In this document: one piece after another, positions 5,674-7,504 of the stretch
Layout of the letters: each line of letters begins with the position of its first letter
Numbering within the stretch: position 1 is the first letter of the stretch
NCBI GenBank assembly: GCA_902783745.1
Contig: CACZRY010000103.1
Span: 1 to 7,504 of the forward strand
Direction: 5' to 3'
DNA: 7,504 nucleotides
Source of the DNA: an uncultured Erysipelotrichaceae bacterium
Lineage (GTDB): Bacteria; Bacillota_I; Bacilli_A; Acholeplasmatales; Anaeroplasmataceae
Position numbers and translations under genes: made by a program
The notes under the pieces: model-generated
Databases searched by the model: none
The model's input: the letters and a program-made list of their open reading frames with translations, nothing else
What the model was told of the DNA's origin: nothing

Positions 5674-5747
5674 GCGCGTGTAGTTCAATGGTAGAACCTT
5701 AGCCTTCCAAGCTAATGACGAGGGTCCGATTCCCTTCACGCGCTCCA
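5674..5747 (+). tRNA. tRNA-Gly(TCC)
   Basis: This is a 74-base cloverleaf with CCA encoded. Acceptor arms GCGCGTG (5674-5680) and CACGCGC (5737-5743) pair perfectly, followed by discriminator T and CCA. The D stem is GTTC/GAAC with GG in the loop. The anticodon stem TTAGC/GCTAA holds anticodon TCC at 5706-5708, reading glycine GGA/GGG and by wobble more. The T loop reads TCCGATT instead of the usual TTCGATT: position 55, normally a U made into pseudouridine, is C (5726). All stems are otherwise sound, so it should fold, though the D-loop/T-loop contact may be altered. Confidence 0.95.
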
Positions 5748-5758
5748 TTAAAAAGTAC

Positions 5759-5790
5759 AAGCTCTGAAGAATTCTTCAGGGCTTTTAATT
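5759..5790 (+). terminator. Rho-independent terminator of the tRNA unit
   Basis: AAGCTCTGAAGAA (5759-5771) and TTCTTCAGGGCTT (5772-5784) pair along their length with one T-G wobble, with the central few bases forming the loop. A T-rich tail follows. Confidence 0.88.
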
Positions 5791-5796
5791 TTAAAC

Positions 5797-5831
5797 TATC
5801 AATTGATAATAAATACTTTTTAATTTATAAT
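5797..5831 (+). promoter_or_regulatory. Strong promoter with a palindrome over the -35 box
   Basis: TTGATA (5803-5808) and TATAAT (5826-5831) are 17 bases apart, close to consensus. TATCAATTGATA (5797-5808) is a perfect 12-base palindrome covering the -35 box and could be an operator, or could be chance in AT-rich DNA. The start would be near 5838. Confidence 0.75.
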
Positions 5832-5866
5832 TAAAATGTATTTTAGTTCGTTTAGAGGTGGATTTT

Positions 5867-7429
5867 ATGTTTTTGGCATCTATATTTGAAAAAACTATAG
5901 ATTTTGTTTTCTTTATTTCTATAATAAGTGGTGTTGTTTTAGTTATAATATGGGTTTTATCTATAAAACTATATCATAATATTAAAAGTAAAAAAGAAAA
6001 GAACAATGAATTATTAAGAGAAGAAAGAATTAAAAGATCTAATGAATCTAAAAATATAGAATTAGAATCTAATGATATAAAAGAAGATACTAATAATATA
6101 GATGAAGAAAAAAAAGAAGATATAGAATCTAATATAGATGATGAATCTGATGAAAATAATGAAGTATTAAATAATGATAATAATATTATTGTAGATGATA
6201 ATACAATAGATGATACTTTAAATAATATTGATACAAAAGAAGATAAAGAAGATACAAAAGAAGATAAAGAAAATTTAGATGAAGATATTAATGAAGTATC
6301 TAATACAAATGAAGATAATTTAGATGATACTAAAAATGTAGATGCATTCTTATTTGATGATGAAGAAGTAATCAAAAATAATGAATCATTAGATGAAAAT
6401 AATGAAGTATTAAATAATGATGATAATATTATAGAAGATAATACAATAGATGATGATTCAAAAGAAAATATAGAATCTAATATAGAAGAAAAAGAAAATA
6501 ATATAGATGAAGAAAGAAAAGAAGATTCTATAGATAATATAGAAAAAGATAATTCTTTAGATGATATTGAAGAATTTCCAATTGAAAATAATATTGTAGA
6601 ATCTGATAATGAATCTAAAGTAGAAGATACTAAAGATTTAAATATAGATGATAACCCTAAACCAAAAAAATTAAAGGGTGTAATACCTGTAAAAAAAGGA
6701 AGAACATATAATGGTAAATATGAAGTATTCCAGGTTGCAGATGGTTATTCATATCGCTTAAAGGCATCTAATGGTGAAATATTAGTACAAAGTGAAACAT
6801 TCACATCTCATGATGGTGCATTAAAGGCAATAGATGCGGTTAAAAGAAATCTAGAAACTGGCGAGATTAAGATATTTTCTGATAAGAATGGTAAATTCAA
6901 ATTTAAATTAACATCTAAGAACTATAGAGTATTAGCTGTATCTTCTAATTATACAGTAGAAAAATCAGCTGTAAGAGCAAAGGAATCTTTTATTAAATTC
7001 GCATTAAAAGCGGATATAGTTGATGTTGATGTTGTAGATAAAGAATCTTTAACTGCAACCCCAATAGAAATAAAAGATATTACTGATAAAGATAATGCGA
7101 AATTCTCATATGAAAAATATAATGGTATTTATTCATGGGAGCTTTTAGCACCTAATGGAGAAATATTATGTCAAAGTGATGGATATACAACAAAGAATGG
7201 TGTTTTATATTCTATTGAAACATTTAAAAGAAATCTATCTACAGGTACTTTTAAATGTGTAAGTGATAAGAATTTAGGATATAGCTTTAGATTATATAAT
7301 GGATTAGGCAGAGTATGCGCAATAGGTGAATCTTATTCATCTAAGCAACAAGCTATTAATGCCGCAAATTCAGTAATGTCTTATTATAAGAATGCTAAAA
7401 TCGTTGAAAACAAGAATAATACTAAATAA
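5867..7429 (+). CDS. Membrane-anchored protein with acidic linker and four DUF1508 (YegP-like) units
   Basis: This 520-residue protein has three parts. Residues 11-33 are one membrane helix; a basic stretch follows (KLYHNIKSKKEK), so the rest should be cytoplasmic. Residues about 48-262 are an extremely D/E/N-rich, probably disordered linker with internal duplications. Residues 280-511 hold four units of the DUF1508/YegP pattern (aromatic-x-x-x-x-LKA-x-NGE-I-x-x-S-E-x-Y-x-x-x-x-x-A-x-x-A-I), starting near 284, 333, 411 and 461. They form two pairs: YSYRLKASNGEILVQSE and YSWELLAPNGEILCQSD are the matching first members, each ending KRNL-x-TG. DUF1508 has no settled function that I know. The start is the ATG at 5867, with AGGTGG at 5856-5861; an in-frame GTG at 5858 lies inside that binding site and is unlikely. 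The layout is reminiscent of ZipA (helix, charged linker, globular end), but this is only a likeness. Confidence 0.88.
   Translation: MFLASIFEKTIDFVFFISIISGVVLVIIWVLSIKLYHNIKSKKEKNNELLREERIKRSNESKNIELESNDIKEDTNNIDEEKKEDIESNIDDESDENNEVLNNDNNIIVDDNTIDDTLNNIDTKEDKEDTKEDKENLDEDINEVSNTNEDNLDDTKNVDAFLFDDEEVIKNNESLDENNEVLNNDDNIIEDNTIDDDSKENIESNIEEKENNIDEERKEDSIDNIEKDNSLDDIEEFPIENNIVESDNESKVEDTKDLNIDDNPKPKKLKGVIPVKKGRTYNGKYEVFQVADGYSYRLKASNGEILVQSETFTSHDGALKAIDAVKRNLETGEIKIFSDKNGKFKFKLTSKNYRVLAVSSNYTVEKSAVRAKESFIKFALKADIVDVDVVDKESLTATPIEIKDITDKDNAKFSYEKYNGIYSWELLAPNGEILCQSDGYTTKNGVLYSIETFKRNLSTGTFKCVSDKNLGYSFRLYNGLGRVCAIGESYSSKQQAINAANSVMSYYKNAKIVENKNNTK
6149..6421 (+). repeat. Internal duplications in the acidic linker
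   Basis: A 30-base stretch at 6149-6178 recurs exactly at 6392-6421, and weaker similarity continues beyond (DNTIDD in both copies). The copies are 243 bases apart, exactly 81 codons. Between them, a 21-base unit encoding DTKEDKE is repeated in tandem at 6230-6250 and 6251-6271. Both are in frame, so they lengthen the linker without breaking the gene. Confidence 0.85.
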
Positions 7430-7433
7430 ATAG

Positions 7434-7453
7434 GGGTTACCAATTGGTAACCC
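7434..7453 (+). other. Perfect 20-base palindrome between two genes
   Basis: GGGTTACC, AATT and GGTAACCC form a perfect self-complementary 20-base stretch, followed by ATAAATTTT. It may be a weak or partial terminator, or a protein site. The next gene begins 19 bases later with no room for a promoter, so that gene probably depends on read-through past this element. Confidence 0.7.
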
Positions 7454-7472
7454 ATAAATTTTGGAGGGGACA

Positions 7473-7504
7473 ATGGAAATTAATATCCCAGATAATATTT
7501 TAAA
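7473..7504 (+). CDS. Start of a gene cut by the window end
   Basis: ATG at 7473 follows a strong binding site, GGAGGGG (7463-7469), three bases before it, which is close. The visible residues are MEINIPDNIL, too short to name. It lies 43 bases after the preceding stop and has no promoter of its own visible, so it is probably cotranscribed with the DUF1508 protein. Confidence 0.65.
   Translation, partial: MEINIPDNIL

Noticed and set aside
5858..5866. GTG start three codons upstream of the DUF1508 protein
   Set aside because: The GTG is part of the AGGTGG binding site that serves the ATG at 5867.
5974..6375. 133-codon serine/leucine-rich open frame on the minus strand
   Set aside because: It mirrors the D/E/N-rich linker of the DUF1508 protein; the Ser and Leu richness comes from the reverse complement of GAT, GAA and AAT-rich DNA.
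1..7504. Mycoplasma-type code with TGA as tryptophan
   Set aside because: All six tryptophans are TGG and no gene needs TGA to be read through. Use of TGA as a stop occurs once.

Overview
The window is very AT-rich bacterial DNA with every supported gene on the + strand. It looks like a low-GC Gram-positive lineage: strong GGAGG-type ribosome binding sites, lipoprotein signal peptides with lipobox cysteines, classical TTGNNN/TATAAT promoters, hairpin-plus-T-run terminators and tRNAs with encoded CCA. A commensal relative of Bacilli or Mollicutes is my guess from style alone. All six tryptophans in the annotated proteins are TGG and no gene contains an in-frame TGA, so the standard bacterial code is favoured over the Mycoplasma code.

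Layout. (1) 1-73: tail of a protein ending in a winged-helix-like segment, then a structured region of about 130 bases and a terminator (208-235). (2) 321-2659: two adjacent lipoprotein genes, 17 bases apart, with BspA-type leucine-rich repeats. They share a promoter at 256-285 and a terminator at 2666-2705, so they probably form a surface-protein operon. (3) 2754-3739: a 72-residue protein of unknown function, coupled by a 2-base gap to a cytoplasmic alpha/beta hydrolase with a complete catalytic triad. (4) 3801-4265: a small three-helix membrane protein, possibly DUF4870/Tic20-like, ending in a strong terminator. (5) 4438-4662: a 74-residue winged-helix protein whose leader carries two CTTAAG-type dyads and whose stop codon lies inside its terminator. 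(6) 4769-5506: a membrane-anchored alpha/beta hydrolase whose start codon directly follows a 12-pair hairpin that holds its ribosome binding site. (7) 5588-5747: tRNA-Pro(TGG) and tRNA-Gly(TCC) with their own promoter and terminator. (8) 5867-7429: a membrane-anchored protein with a long acidic, probably disordered linker and four DUF1508 (YegP-like) units. (9) 7473 onward: the start of another gene, preceded by a perfect 20-base palindrome.

Most units have their own promoter and terminator, so the window reads as a series of short independent transcription units rather than one pathway. The theme is the cell envelope: two surface lipoproteins, three other membrane proteins and two hydrolases. 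I did not find a phage, insertion sequence, CRISPR array or clear defence system. The most unusual points are the start-site hairpin of the second hydrolase, the architecture and internal duplications of the DUF1508 protein, the dyads at the small regulator, the C at T-loop position 55 of tRNA-Gly, and the open in-frame extension after the first stop codon.
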